Below, piece after piece: positions 12,180 to 22,444 of a stretch of DNA of 64,000 bases (positions within the stretch are counted from its first letter, which is position 1; every line of letters begins with the position of its first letter). Made by a program: the position numbers and the translations under genes. The stretch is from NCBI RefSeq assembly GCF_001522545.3, contig NC_031797.1, positions 2,815,961-2,879,960 on the forward strand. The letters run 5' to 3'. The DNA is from Parus major (Eukaryota; Chordata; Aves; Passeriformes; Paridae). The notes beneath the pieces were generated by a model, which was not told the DNA's origin, did not search any database, and saw nothing but the letters and a program-made list of their open reading frames with translations.

Positions 12180-13100
12180 GCCAGCTCCCCGCATGCCAGC
12201 GAGGCTCGAGCGGGGCCGGGGCTCCTGCGCGGCGGCTTCGGCTCCAGCGGAGCCGCCCCAGCGCCTGCTCTGCCCCGGGGCATCCCCGGCCAGCGCCAAG
12301 CGCAGGTGACCCGGGACAGGCACCGGCCAGGAAAGGTTCTTTCTTGCCTGCTGCTCTGGTGTGAAAGAGGCGACATTTAACAACCTCCCCCGAGAGTGTT
12401 TTCCTCTTGCCTTTCCTCCTTCAGCGCCGATTTAATTTCTTCTATAGCCCCCTTCTTCCCTTAGTGAGATCAAAGAAATGCGTGGAACCGGGTACATTTC
12501 AGCGGAAACGTCGATTAAAGGGAGAGGGGGAGGCAGCGCTGGTGGGATCGGAGGAGGAGGAGCAGAAGGAGCAGAAAAAGAGAGGCTGGAGGGAGCATCT
12601 GGATCCACGCAGTCCCGGCAGGACGGGCCGGACCGGGCAGCGCCGGCGGCACCGGAGCTTGGGCGGCGGCGCTGCCGGGACCGGGGGCTCCTCCGGCCGG
12701 GGCACCGGAGCACCGGGGCTCGGCGGCTCCGCCAGGCTCCTGCTGCCCCCTGCCGCCCCGGCGGGACGGGGCCGTGCCCGCTCCCGGCCGGTGCCCCCGG
12801 GGCCGCTCGGAGACCCCAACCGGGACTGCGTCCCCGCGGTCCCCTCCGAGCCCCACGGGCCAGCGCCGCCACCTCCGCGCGTCCTGGGCCGGCACCCAGC
12901 GCCTCCCCGAGCACACCACGCTCAGGGGGAAAGGCCCACGCGGCCGGGGCTGCCCTGGGGCAGGGGCTGCCAACATCCCACCCGAGGGTGCGATGGCAGC
13001 GGTGTCCCCCAGCACATCCCCGAGCCGGAGCCACCTCAGGCTCCTGAGCCGCCGGCCCATCTGGCCGCAGCATCTCCCGTGGCTGCCGTCCAGGGAAGGG
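12180..13100. promoter_or_regulatory. Orphan CpG island between TLE2 and PLPP2
   Basis: About 0.9 kb of CpG-dense sequence roughly 3 kb upstream of the TLE2 promoter island, with no gene start recognised on either strand. The segment 12365-12540 inside it is less GC-rich and looks ordered, including a pyrimidine tract ending CCTCCTTCAG that resembles a splice acceptor, and GAAACGTCGATTAAAGGGAG. It could be an alternative TLE2 promoter, a noncoding RNA promoter, or methylation-free filler. Confidence 0.5.
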
Positions 13101-13766
13101 GATGTTTAGGGGATGAGTAACATCCTTCCTGGCAGGGCCGCTGCCCGCTCCTGGAAGCTGCTGCAGGCACAGAGGAGCTCAGCCCTTCGCCCGCCTCTTG
13201 CCCCGCTCAGCCGGGGAAAGAAGCCAAGAGCGAGGAGAAACTCGGGGATGGGACCAGGGCAATCCAAGCCCGTGGAATCGGCACGAGTCCCAGGTGCCAG
13301 GGAGAAGGGAGGGAGGATGCTGCGTGGCACGGTGGGAAACAGCCAGGAGGCACAGGTTGGGGAAGGCAGCTCCGGGCCCCCTCTAGAGCAGGGCTGGAAG
13401 CCAAATTCTGGCTGTGTGCTGCCAGAAGCAGCTTATTTTGGAAGGGAGGCGTGTTGGCAGAGTGCTTGGTGCGTGGAGCTGCTGACGCCGGGGAACAGGA
13501 CAGCTCTCATCAGGTCCCAGCCATGCCTCACAGGCCAACGCTGCTTGGCTTCAGCCCGCAGCAAAATCTGCCCCAGCACAACCAGGACTGGATCCCCATC
13601 TCCTGAGTCACCCACTTAAAAGGGTGGACACTCCAGTCACAAGTCATCACACTGCCCAGGGCCACGACTCACCCTGAACACCAGAGGGGCTTCCTGGGAC
13701 TCGCTAAACAGGATGGACTGAGCTCTTACCAGCTCTGACCCATCTGGCACGGTACAAGACCAAGCC

Positions 13767-15539
13767 TTGAACCAAGAAAGAAGTACACAGGTTTCATTCC
13801 ACCTCTGCACCCTGCTTCCCGTCTCCTCAGCTCCCAGGAGCAATACCAGCCTCTCAGGAGCCCAACCCAGCCTCTCCACGGGCTCAGAGCCTCAAGGCAG
13901 CAGGGTCCATCTGGCAGCTGCAGCAGGACTGTCAGGGTGCTGTGGCATTCAGCCGCAAACAGGTCTAGGAGGGATCCCAAACTCCACAGCAGACCAGGGA
14001 CCTGCTTTGCCTTCCCATGGGGCTGAGGAGCCAGCACAGGCAGCCCCTTGCCAGCATCCCTGGGCTAGGGAGCACACCTGGAGCAGGCTGCCGTGCCTGG
14101 ACACGGCTCTGGAGCTCCTGCAGTTTCCGTGTGGCTTGGCATGCCACGAATCTGGTCAGGTCTCAGCCCATCCTGCAGCGGGCACAGCTGTGAGCTGGGG
14201 ATGGAGCAGCCAAGCTCCCAACGCGCAGCAGCCGGCCTTGCCCTCCAGAGCCGCACACTGCGGCATTGTGGCCCGGCTGGTTTTTCCAGAGTTGCATCCA
14301 AGGGGAGCAATCAGATCTCAAGGGAAGGGAGCAGGCACGTTCCTGGCTACACAGAGGAGCTGTCGAGGCAGTGCCAGGAACTGGGGCAGTTGCTGGGCAC
14401 TGCAGCAGGCCAAAGGAAAATCGAGCAGGCAGCTCCCAAACCTGGGCTGTTCCTCACTGCCCAGCTCCGGGAGCTGCTGTGCCTTTGCAGAGCTTTGTTT
14501 GCAACCCCTGAGGCAGAGCTGCCCTGCCCTGGCACTTCTTCAGCTTTGTTTTACACCAACAGATATTAAACAACCAGCCTGGAGGGCTGGGATGGGGGAA
14601 GGACCCTGCTGGGGGAGCAGGGAAGTACTTGTGGGAAGAAGGCTCTGGGAGGAAAACAGAAAAGTAGCGTCAGGGAAAGGGAGTTCCCTCCACACAGGGA
14701 GGTTGTTTTTGATCAGGGCTTGTCTAGACTGGAGTCACCCACACTGCACAAGCACATCAACACCACGCAGCCAGCCCAGGGCTTCCTGCTGTTCCCAGGA
14801 GGACAGAGGAGCTGCACTCATGGAGCGTGGGCAAGAGCTGACCCTGGGACTGCCCATCCCACCCCCAAAGGGACTGGGGGGACCCTCAGACTTCCAGGGT
14901 CCCTCATTTCTTCCCAGCAGTGAGAAGGCTCAGTGCCCCCAGGCTCCCCAGCCTGGCTCTGTCACCTGTCCCCACCACAGCCCTCGGGCAGCACAGGGAC
15001 ACAGGTCAGCCCGTGCAAGGCTCTCAGCTCCTTCCCTGCCTTCCCTCAGCTCCAGCTGCCAGAGCAGCCGAGAGCTGCAGGCACAAAGCGTCACTTTTTC
15101 CAGAAGCCTCTCCCTGCTTTCCCTCCTCGCTCACGGAGCAGCGCCGCGATGCTGGGGACTGCAGGAGGCTCCTGGATCAGGGCAAAAGCAGGATGGACCT
15201 GCCTGGGATGGAATCCTGGAGTCCCACACCAGCCACATCTCTTCTTCGGCTCAAAGGGCTGCCCAGCCAAAGCACAGCCCCCGTGAATGTGACACCTCAA
15301 AGGCATCACGGGCAAGGAGCACCTGGCTCGAGGATGCTGCTGCTCCCAGCAGCCCTGGTCAACCTTTCCCAGGGCTACTGGGGGAATGGCTTAACAGCCC
15401 TGACAGCCCCCACCTACAGCTGAGGGGCTTCAGACACCTTGCCCTGGGAAAAGGAAACCCCAAACACTTCAGCCCACCCACTCCATGGCCAGGAGCATCC
15501 ACAAAAAAAGAGAACAGGCCTGACACAGACATTCTTTAA
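13767..15539 (+). other. 590-codon open frame of unknown meaning, intergenic
   Basis: A frame opens with ATG and stays open for 590 codons on the strand opposite all the genes, between TLE2 and PLPP2. The translation is Ser-, Pro-, Gln- and Gly-rich and shows no domain, signal peptide or membrane segment I recognise. Third codon positions do not look strongly GC-biased, unlike true genes in such regions. I do not call it a gene; its length in moderate-GC DNA is unexpected. Confidence 0.2.
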
Positions 15540-15700
15540 GGATGATCTAATTTAAAAACAACATCATAATGAAAATGCATGTATTTTAAAAAGAGACCCA
15601 CAGCACTCCAGTGCTGGAGGCAGCCACGTGTCAGTGATGGGACTGCTCTGTACCCATTGCTCCCACCTTCCCAGGACATTTGGACAGCTCCACATCCCCA

Positions 15701-15706
15701 TTTATT
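15701..15706 (-). terminator. Candidate PLPP2 polyadenylation signal
   Basis: AATAAA on the minus strand, about 760 nt past the PLPP2 stop, followed by the G/T-rich TGGGGATGTGG. A nearer ATTAAA lies at 15973-15978 and could be used instead. 16463 down to here would be the 3' UTR. Confidence 0.4.
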
Positions 15707-16463
15707 TTCCTTTACCACAGAAAATGTCTCCCTAGCCCCACCACACACCCTAAAGCATCAGCTGAAGCTGCAGGAGGGACAAAGGCTGGAGCATCCCCTT
15801 GCCCAAGCCAGGCATGAAGCAGCCAGGGGGCAAAGAGCTCTGGCTCCCAGCACTGCAGAATTGGGCACAGCCAGAGAAGAGCCTGCCCAGGTACCCTTTG
15901 CTCACAGCAGCTGCTGGCGGGCAGGACTGCTCTTAAAGGTAATCAATGGAGCAGAGAAGAGCTCTGGATTGCTTTAATCCTTTCCAAAAAAGTATAGCTA
16001 GCCCCAGCAGCTGTCCTCCTCCCTCTGTGCCTGTGAGGATTTGTACTTGTATGGCTGGATAATTTGACAGGGACAACACACACTCAGCCCAGGCAATCTC
16101 AGACTTCCCAAGGGAGTTTGCTCTTCGCTCAGTGTGCTTTGCCAGCCCAATAAATCCACCCCCACGTGTGCCACTCTCCCCTCCCTCCCTTCCTCCGCAC
16201 GGAGGGCTGGGACAGCAGCCTTGGGGTGTGACTCAGACGCACAGGGGGTGAGGACATCCCCTTCCCACGGGCAGGGCATCGCCAGGTACCGGCAGCACCA
16301 CGGGCACGGGGAGCCAGGCGCCGCGGCGCTGTGGGAGCGGGAACAGGCAGGGCTGTCCCACTTGTGTCAGCCAGAGGCACCAGAGCCGTGGAGCCAATGG
16401 TTAATACAGAGCCAGAGTCCCTGTCCCCGGAGCCAGGAGCACGGCAAGGGGCAGGTCTGCAGT

Positions 16464-19400
16464 TCACGGGGCACCCCGGTAGCTGTAGTGATTGTGGTCG
16501 GGGTCGCTCAGGGTGAGGGGCAGGCTGGGCTTGCGCTCCAGGTCCTTCTCCTCACACTGCCGCGGGGGACGCTGCTTGAAGAAGTCAGAGACGTAGTGGA
16601 CCTGGAAAAGAACGACGGGAAAGGCGGTTTGGGGACACCTGTGTCAGGCCAAGCAGGAGCCCAGGTGAGCAGCAGGGGACACTCACAATGAGGACGGCAA
16701 TGAGAGCCCCCTGCAGCAGCCCCACCAGCACATCGCTCCAGTGGTGCTTGTAGTCGGACACCCTGGTGTAGCCCACGTAGATGGCGAAGGCGATGAGGAA
16801 GAACTGGATGGTGGGACGCAGCAGCCGGGCCCACTTCCCCACCAGCCGGGCCTGCACGTAGAGCTGGGCAGCAAAGAAGGGAGAAATCACCCAGGGCAGG
16901 GTAAGCAGCCAGCCCAGGGATGGGGTGCTTGGGGCATGGGACCCGTGGGGGCTTCCTGTGGCACGGCACTTACCGCCAGGAACATCATGCAGTACATCCC
17001 AAAGGAAGAGTGTCCCGAGTAGAAGGACAGTCTGTGGGGCAAAAAGGAGGGGTCAGGCCAGGAGTGAGCCCCCAGCTGGTCCCCACAAGACCCCTAACCC
17101 CTCCACAGGCTCTGTCCTGCAACAAGAGAGCCTCAATACCCATCTGGGGCTGGCACTGTGAGTCCAGCACTGCTGGGCAGGTGGAAGAGACATATCCTGT
17201 GGCACCATGGCTCACCTGGACTCGGTGATGTTCTTGCTCTCGCCCTGGCAGACATTCTCCAGCTGCACGTAGATGGAGCAGTTCACCTTGGACCAGTCAG
17301 GATTACAGACAGCCAGGAAGTTTGGCCGGAGACGGCCGATCATGTATTTGGCCAGGTCAGTCAGGGACTGGCTGATGGCCCCCCCAAAAAGAAAGGTCCC
17401 AACCACCTTGTAGAGAGCAGCCAGGTAGTTGTTGAATTCTGACTTGGAGTAGAGACGGTCAGTGTAGACCAGGTATGCCTCCCCTGATGAGATCTGCAGA
17501 GACCAGGGGATAAAAGGTGAAGTTGGGTGCTCCTGAGCAGCTCCCCAGGGGTGCAGGATGTTGTGGCTCTGTGGCAGAGGAGCCCCTGGCATCCGCCTGC
17601 CACAGGAGCTCACGGGCCCCCCTCTCTACAGGGAACCAGTCCCATGGGATGTGGGTCTCAAGCTGAGGGTGTTGTTGCCCTTCCAGGGCTCTGGAGGTGG
17701 CTGTGCTGGGCCCCAGCTTCCAGATACAACATGTCAGCATGAGCCTGTCCTAGAGGAAAGGGGGTGGCAGCTCCTTACAATGATAACAGTGCAGCTGATG
17801 GTGACCCCGGCCATGAGGCCATGGGTGATGGTGTCTGCCTTGTAGGGGTAGCGGATGGAGTCATCGTTGCAGTAGAAGCCTCGCTTGTATGGGGAGTTCA
17901 CCAGGGTCAGGATGATGAAGGGCAGAGACGCTGCAAGGCAGAGGGAGGTGAGGCCTGGGGACAGCGGCCAGCAGGCTCCACACCAGCACACAGCACCACC
18001 CACCTCTCATCCCTAAGTCTCTGCTCCCTGATGCCAGGGAGGGATCCCCCACAAGGGATGAGGCCCTGAGTCACCTGTACCCAGGGCAGGAGGACCTGAG
18101 CCCACCAGTGCACTGCCCTGACAGCGATAGGGCCCTATCAGAGCTCACAGATGCCTGCAGCACCCAGATACCACACGAGACGGCCACAAACGGGCACCCA
18201 CAGAGCCTCTATGGTTGTCCCACTCCTCCCCAGGCACAACAGTGGCGAGACGTGATCCCATGCCCTCTCCTCACACTGCCCAGTCTTTCAGCCTAGGAAG
18301 ACAGAGCTGATAAAATTAATGAGCATAGGCATCCTGCAAACCTGTTTTACAGCAGGTAAAACAATCCCAGGTAAATCAGGGTCCCAGAACCCTCACAGCA
18401 GCTCCAGAGAGCCAGCACTGGGAGATGCTGGTGCACGACCCAGCCCAGGCACAGTGGGACTCCAGTGCACCTGGTTTGCCCTCCTCATCCTCCCACAGCT
18501 TTTGCTTCTCCCAACCTCTCCTCTCCCCCGGCTCCTCGGGGCTCTGGAGGCTGCGCTGGCTGGCTCAGCTCACCCGGGACTGAACCGTCCCCGAGATCCA
18601 GAGGGGTTTTGGGGGTCTCTGCGCCGCACAGCCCCCCGCTGGAATGGGACCCCCTGCCCTTGCTCCATCCCTGCTCAGGAACAGCCAAGCTCGGGTTCCA
18701 GGACGCTCCCCAGGGAAGCGGCCCCCCTCCCCGGAGGCCACCTTAGGTCGGGCTCCTCTCCCAGTTCCGCCTTTCTCGGCGGTTTCCGCCTCCCCTTGTT
18801 CCTCCGTCTCCCGGGAGCCCGCACCTTTGTCCCCGCCCGTCCCCGCCCCGGGGGTCCCGCCGCCTCCTGAGCGCGGGGATGAAGCACCGGGGGCTGCCCC
18901 GCCACCCCCGGCCGGAGCAGGGAACCGGCCCCAGTCCCTCCGCCTCCTCCCCGCACACCTCAGACGTCCATTTTCAGCTCAAATTAGACACCAATTTTCT
19001 TTCTGGATAATTTCATCCTCCAAAAAAAGCTCCCCTAAAAATATAAAGCACCGGCCCACAGGAGGGAAAAGCGCTCCGAGCGGCACCGGGAGCCGGCCTC
19101 CCCCCGCCCCGCAGCCAGGGAAGCTCCAGCCGCGATCCCGATCGGGGCCTTTATTTTTAGCCCGTCTTAATTCGTTACTTCCTTTCGGCAGTTTTAGAAA
19201 TATTTACCCGCACTGGGGGGGCGAGGGGGTCCTAGAAGGGGTGCTCCGAACCCACCGGCCCGGAGCTGCGGAGCCCCCGGCCCCGCTCCGTCCGCCCGCG
19301 GAGCGCGGGGCTCGGCGGCGGGCAGGCGGCCGGGGCGGCGGGGGAAGCGTCCCGGTGCCGCCCGAGCCGAGGGACCCTCCCGCAGAGCCAGGGACAGACC

Positions 19401-19812
19401 GGGCTCCCGCCCCCCCGCGGGATCGTTCCCGGAAAAGGGAACGGCCCCGAGAACCGGGACCCCGGACGGAGCCCGGCAGGGCTGGGGCAGGAGGCGGCGC
19501 CCGCCCGCCCCCGCCGCCGGTGGCTCTCGGTGGAGGCCCGGAGCCCCGGACAGCGGCCGGGCAGGTGCCTTCCACGCTGTCCCCGGCCCGGCGGCACCGG
19601 CCACGGGCCAGAGCGGGCAGACGCGAGGCGGGGTCGCGGACCCACGGTACCGCCCGCGGACCTGGCCCCAGCCCGGGGCGCGGCCCCACCGAGGGCACCC
19701 GCGGGACGCGGAGACGCTCCGGAGCCGCCCGCGGCGGGGGCGCCGGTACGGAGCCCTCACCGACCGCCAGGCACAGCACGTCGAGCGCCACGAAGACCTT
19801 CCTGCGCTCCAT
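16464..19812 (-). CDS. PLPP2: PLPP2, phospholipid (lipid phosphate) phosphatase 2, complete
   Basis: Integral membrane enzyme that dephosphorylates phosphatidate, lysophosphatidate, ceramide-1-phosphate and sphingosine-1-phosphate. Six coding exons: 19761-19812, 17779-17930, 17216-17493, 16974-17031, 16687-16863 and 16464-16601 (stop 16464-16466), giving 284 residues against 288 in human. It starts [18 protein letters not shown]. Six membrane helices are expected. The phosphatase signature is intact: C1 K117-P125 (KYMIGRLRP), C2 S166-G167-H168 (FYSGHSSF) and C3 around R214, D217, H220, H221 and D224 ([12 protein letters not shown]). Lumenal NCS and NIT sequons follow C1. The tail ends [13 protein letters not shown], resembling human. 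PLPP2 rather than PLPP1/3 is supported by [17 protein letters not shown] and the C-terminus. The first-exon end lies about 75 bases from a gap. Confidence 0.96.
17931..19760. other. PLPP2 intron 1
   Basis: No coding exon seen. The upstream 1.1 kb (about 18.7-19.76 kb) is CpG-rich and merges with the promoter island. An AT-richer insert at 18960-19060 and 19140-19210 interrupts it and could be conserved, but this is only an impression. Confidence 0.4.
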
Positions 19813-20260
19813 CCCGCAGCCGCTGCGGCCCCGCGGCCCGGCCCCGCGGCTCACATGGCCCGGAACGGCGCGGGCCCGGCCGGGAGNNNNNNNNNNNNNN
19901 NNNNNNNNNNNNNNNNNNNNNNNNNNNNNNNNNNNNNNNNNNNNNNNNNNNNNNNNNNNNNNNNNNNNNNNNNNNNNNNNNNNNNNNNNNNNNNNNNNNN
20001 NNNNNNNNNNNNNNNNNNNNNNNNNNNNNNNNNNNNNNNNNNNNNNNNNNNNNNNNNNNNNACCGATTCCTCGGCCCCGCTCCGGCGTCCGCGGCTCCGG
20101 CCCTCCCGAGCCCCCCGGTGCCCACCCCGCCTGGCCGGGCTCCCCGCCTCGGCTCGGCTCCTTCCCGTCGCTGCGCCAAGGGGAAGGGGGAGAAGAAAAC
20201 GAGCGAGGCCACTTTGGGAGCCACCCGAGTCCCGCCCTCCTCGGGCCAATGTCCCGAGGA
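19813..20260 (-). promoter_or_regulatory. PLPP2 CpG-island promoter, interrupted by an assembly gap
   Basis: CpG-dense sequence upstream of the PLPP2 start codon, broken by 175 N at 19887-20061. The 5' UTR and start site probably lie in or beside the gap. Downstream of the gap is TTGGCGC on the minus strand (E2F-like). The assignment is by position. Confidence 0.6.
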
Positions 20261-22440
20261 AAGAAAATAGGGGCAAAAAGGAGAATTCTTCCCCTGGAAC
20301 GTGCTGGCTGCACTGGTGGCGGCTCAGAGACGTGAGGTTGGCTCGGAGGCGAGATGGGTTCCTGAGGGGGAGCAGGGACATCCAGGAGCCTGTGGATGCA
20401 GCAGACACCAGTGTGAGCACACGGGGTGAGACGGGAGCTGATTTACCCACTGAGATATTGGGCTGTATTTTCTGGGCCTCAGACGTCCTGGGAGCAGAAC
20501 AAGCTCCCGGTGCTTCCCGTTGGGTTTCCCTAATGCTGAAACCCAGAATGGGAACAGGAGCAAAGGCTGGAGCACAGGTCCCACAGAATTCCCTGGTGGG
20601 AGCAGGGACAGTCGCATCCCGGTTGCTCGCTCCGTGCCGGATGTCTGGGTAAGGAAACAAATAATACAGAAACCACCCATGGCTGATAACTGCGGGTGAT
20701 TGAAGTGCAGGGGGAGTGGCCTGTGGAGAATGTCAAGGCTGTTTGTGGGAAGCCGAGAGAGCTGGAAACGCTCTCGGGCTGCCCTGGATTTCCAGGAGAG
20801 GGACAGAACCACGGGCCGGCTTTCCCTTGCCCTGATGTGCCCCGGTGCGGCTCCCTCCTGCCCTCCAGTGCCGTGGGGACCCTGGCACACCGCTGGGGCA
20901 GGATTTGCCGCACACATTCTGCCTGCAGACCCCAACCAAACGATTGAGAGCCTCGAGGCAGGAGAGCTGGGGGGATGCCCAGGCTGTGTCGTGGAGTAGA
21001 TGTGAAGATTAAGACGCTCTGATAAATCCTCACTTCTCATCGCAGCCTCCAGGGTGTGGGAGGGCTCCGGGCCGGGCCTCCGTGGGGACACAGATGTGAC
21101 AGTGTGGGGCTCCGAGGACACGGCACGGAGCGCGCAGGGGAAGCGCCGCAGAGCGGCCGCAGCAGGATTTTCCCCACGGGGTCCCGGGGCTGCGGGTGGC
21201 GGCGCCNNNNNNNNNNNNNNNNNNNNNNNNNNNNNNNNNNNNNNNNNNNNNNNNNNNNNNNNNNNNNNNNNNNNNNNNNNNNNNNNNNNNNNNNNNNNNN
21301 NNNNNNNNNNNNNNNNNNNNNNNNNNNNNNNNNNNNNNNNNNNNNNNNNNNNNNNNNNNNNNNNNNNNNNNNNNNNNNNNNNNNNNNNNNNNNNNNNNNN
21401 NNNNNNNNNNNNNNNNNNNNNNNNNNNNNNNNNNNNNNNNNNNNNNNNNNNNNNNNNNNNNNNNNNNNNNNNNNNNNNNNNNNNNNNNNNNNNNNNNNNN
21501 NNNNNNNNNNNNNNNNNNNNNNNNNNNNNNNNNNNNNNGGAACTGCGGAATCCGGCCCGGATCCTGCCCCAGAGCCCGGGAACTGCGGAATCCGGCCCGG
21601 ATCCTGCCCCGGAGCCCGGGAACTGCGGAATCCCGCCCGGACCCTGCCCCGGAGCCCGGGAACTGCGGAATCCCGCCCGGACCCTGTCCCGGAGCCCGGG
21701 AACTGCGGAATCCCGCCCGGATCCTCGCCCGGGGGGGCTGCAGACCTCAGGGGATCCGCTCCTGCTGCTCTCACCGCCTCGGAAACAGAGCTGGGGTCAC
21801 ACAGGGCTGAAACCTGTTTTGTGTCAAAGGATGCAAGTGAGGGGAGGGACTGTGCTTCCCGCTGCTCCTCGGGGCCTCGAAGGAAGGACGAAAGCCGCTC
21901 CCATCCCTCCTGCCCTGGGCTGTGCCCACCTGCCCATCCTGGTACTCACCTCTGTGGGGCAGAGCTGGGGGGCTGCACAGCTGGAGCCCTCAGGGTCCCG
22001 GGACAGACAGCCAGAGCCAGGCACAAGAAGAGAATTTCAGGACTCTGTGATGGAACAGAGGGACTGTGTGGAGGGGAAATACGATGCAGTTGCAGCAGGA
22101 ACACTCCTCTTGCCTCCAGGAGCTTTTCCTGGTTAAAGTTTGGATGCACCCCTGTCTCTCAACACCCCAGAGCTGGCAAAGGCTGCCAGGGTTTTAGAGG
22201 ACTTGGGGCACCTGTGAGAGGAACAAACGGCTCCCTCCACCTGCAGTACTGAAAGGAAAAATCTCTGGGCCTCCTCCTAGGCTGGGACGGCTTCCCTGGA
22301 ACAGGGAATCCTACCCTGCCTGGAGGAGAGCACTTGTGGAGGGCAGAAGATCAGACAGCAGAGGCAGGGACCCCTATTCTTGCTTTGCCATCATTATACA
22401 CTGGACTGTGTCATCTTGGCCTCCAAAAAGAAGACAGACT
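20261..22440. other. Intergenic region between PLPP2 and MIER2
   Basis: No gene recognised. It contains a 332-N gap at 21207-21538 directly followed by a tandem array (21539-21729), and a moderately GC-rich remainder in which I see nothing else. Confidence 0.5.
21539..21729. repeat. 40-bp GC-rich minisatellite truncated by an assembly gap
   Basis: Copies start at 21539, 21579, 21619, 21659 and 21699 with a period of exactly 40; the fifth is partial. The unit runs GGAACTGCGGAATCCSGCCC, then GGAYCCTGYCCCGGAGCCCG. The array starts at the last N of the gap at 21207-21538. The sequence before the gap is not part of the repeat, so the true array begins inside the gap and its length is unknown. Confidence 0.95.
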
Positions 22441-22444
22441 TCTG

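Noticed and set aside
16147..16152. AATAAA at 16147 as a gene end
   Set aside because: It is on the plus strand, where no gene ends; PLPP2 is on the minus strand.
18644..20335. 563-codon plus-strand frame
   Set aside because: CpG-island sequence plus 175 N; opposite in strand to PLPP2 exon 1 and without recognisable protein.
3915..21729. Direct repeats as CRISPR arrays
   Set aside because: The arrays are contiguous tandem minisatellites without unique spacers, in a vertebrate genome.
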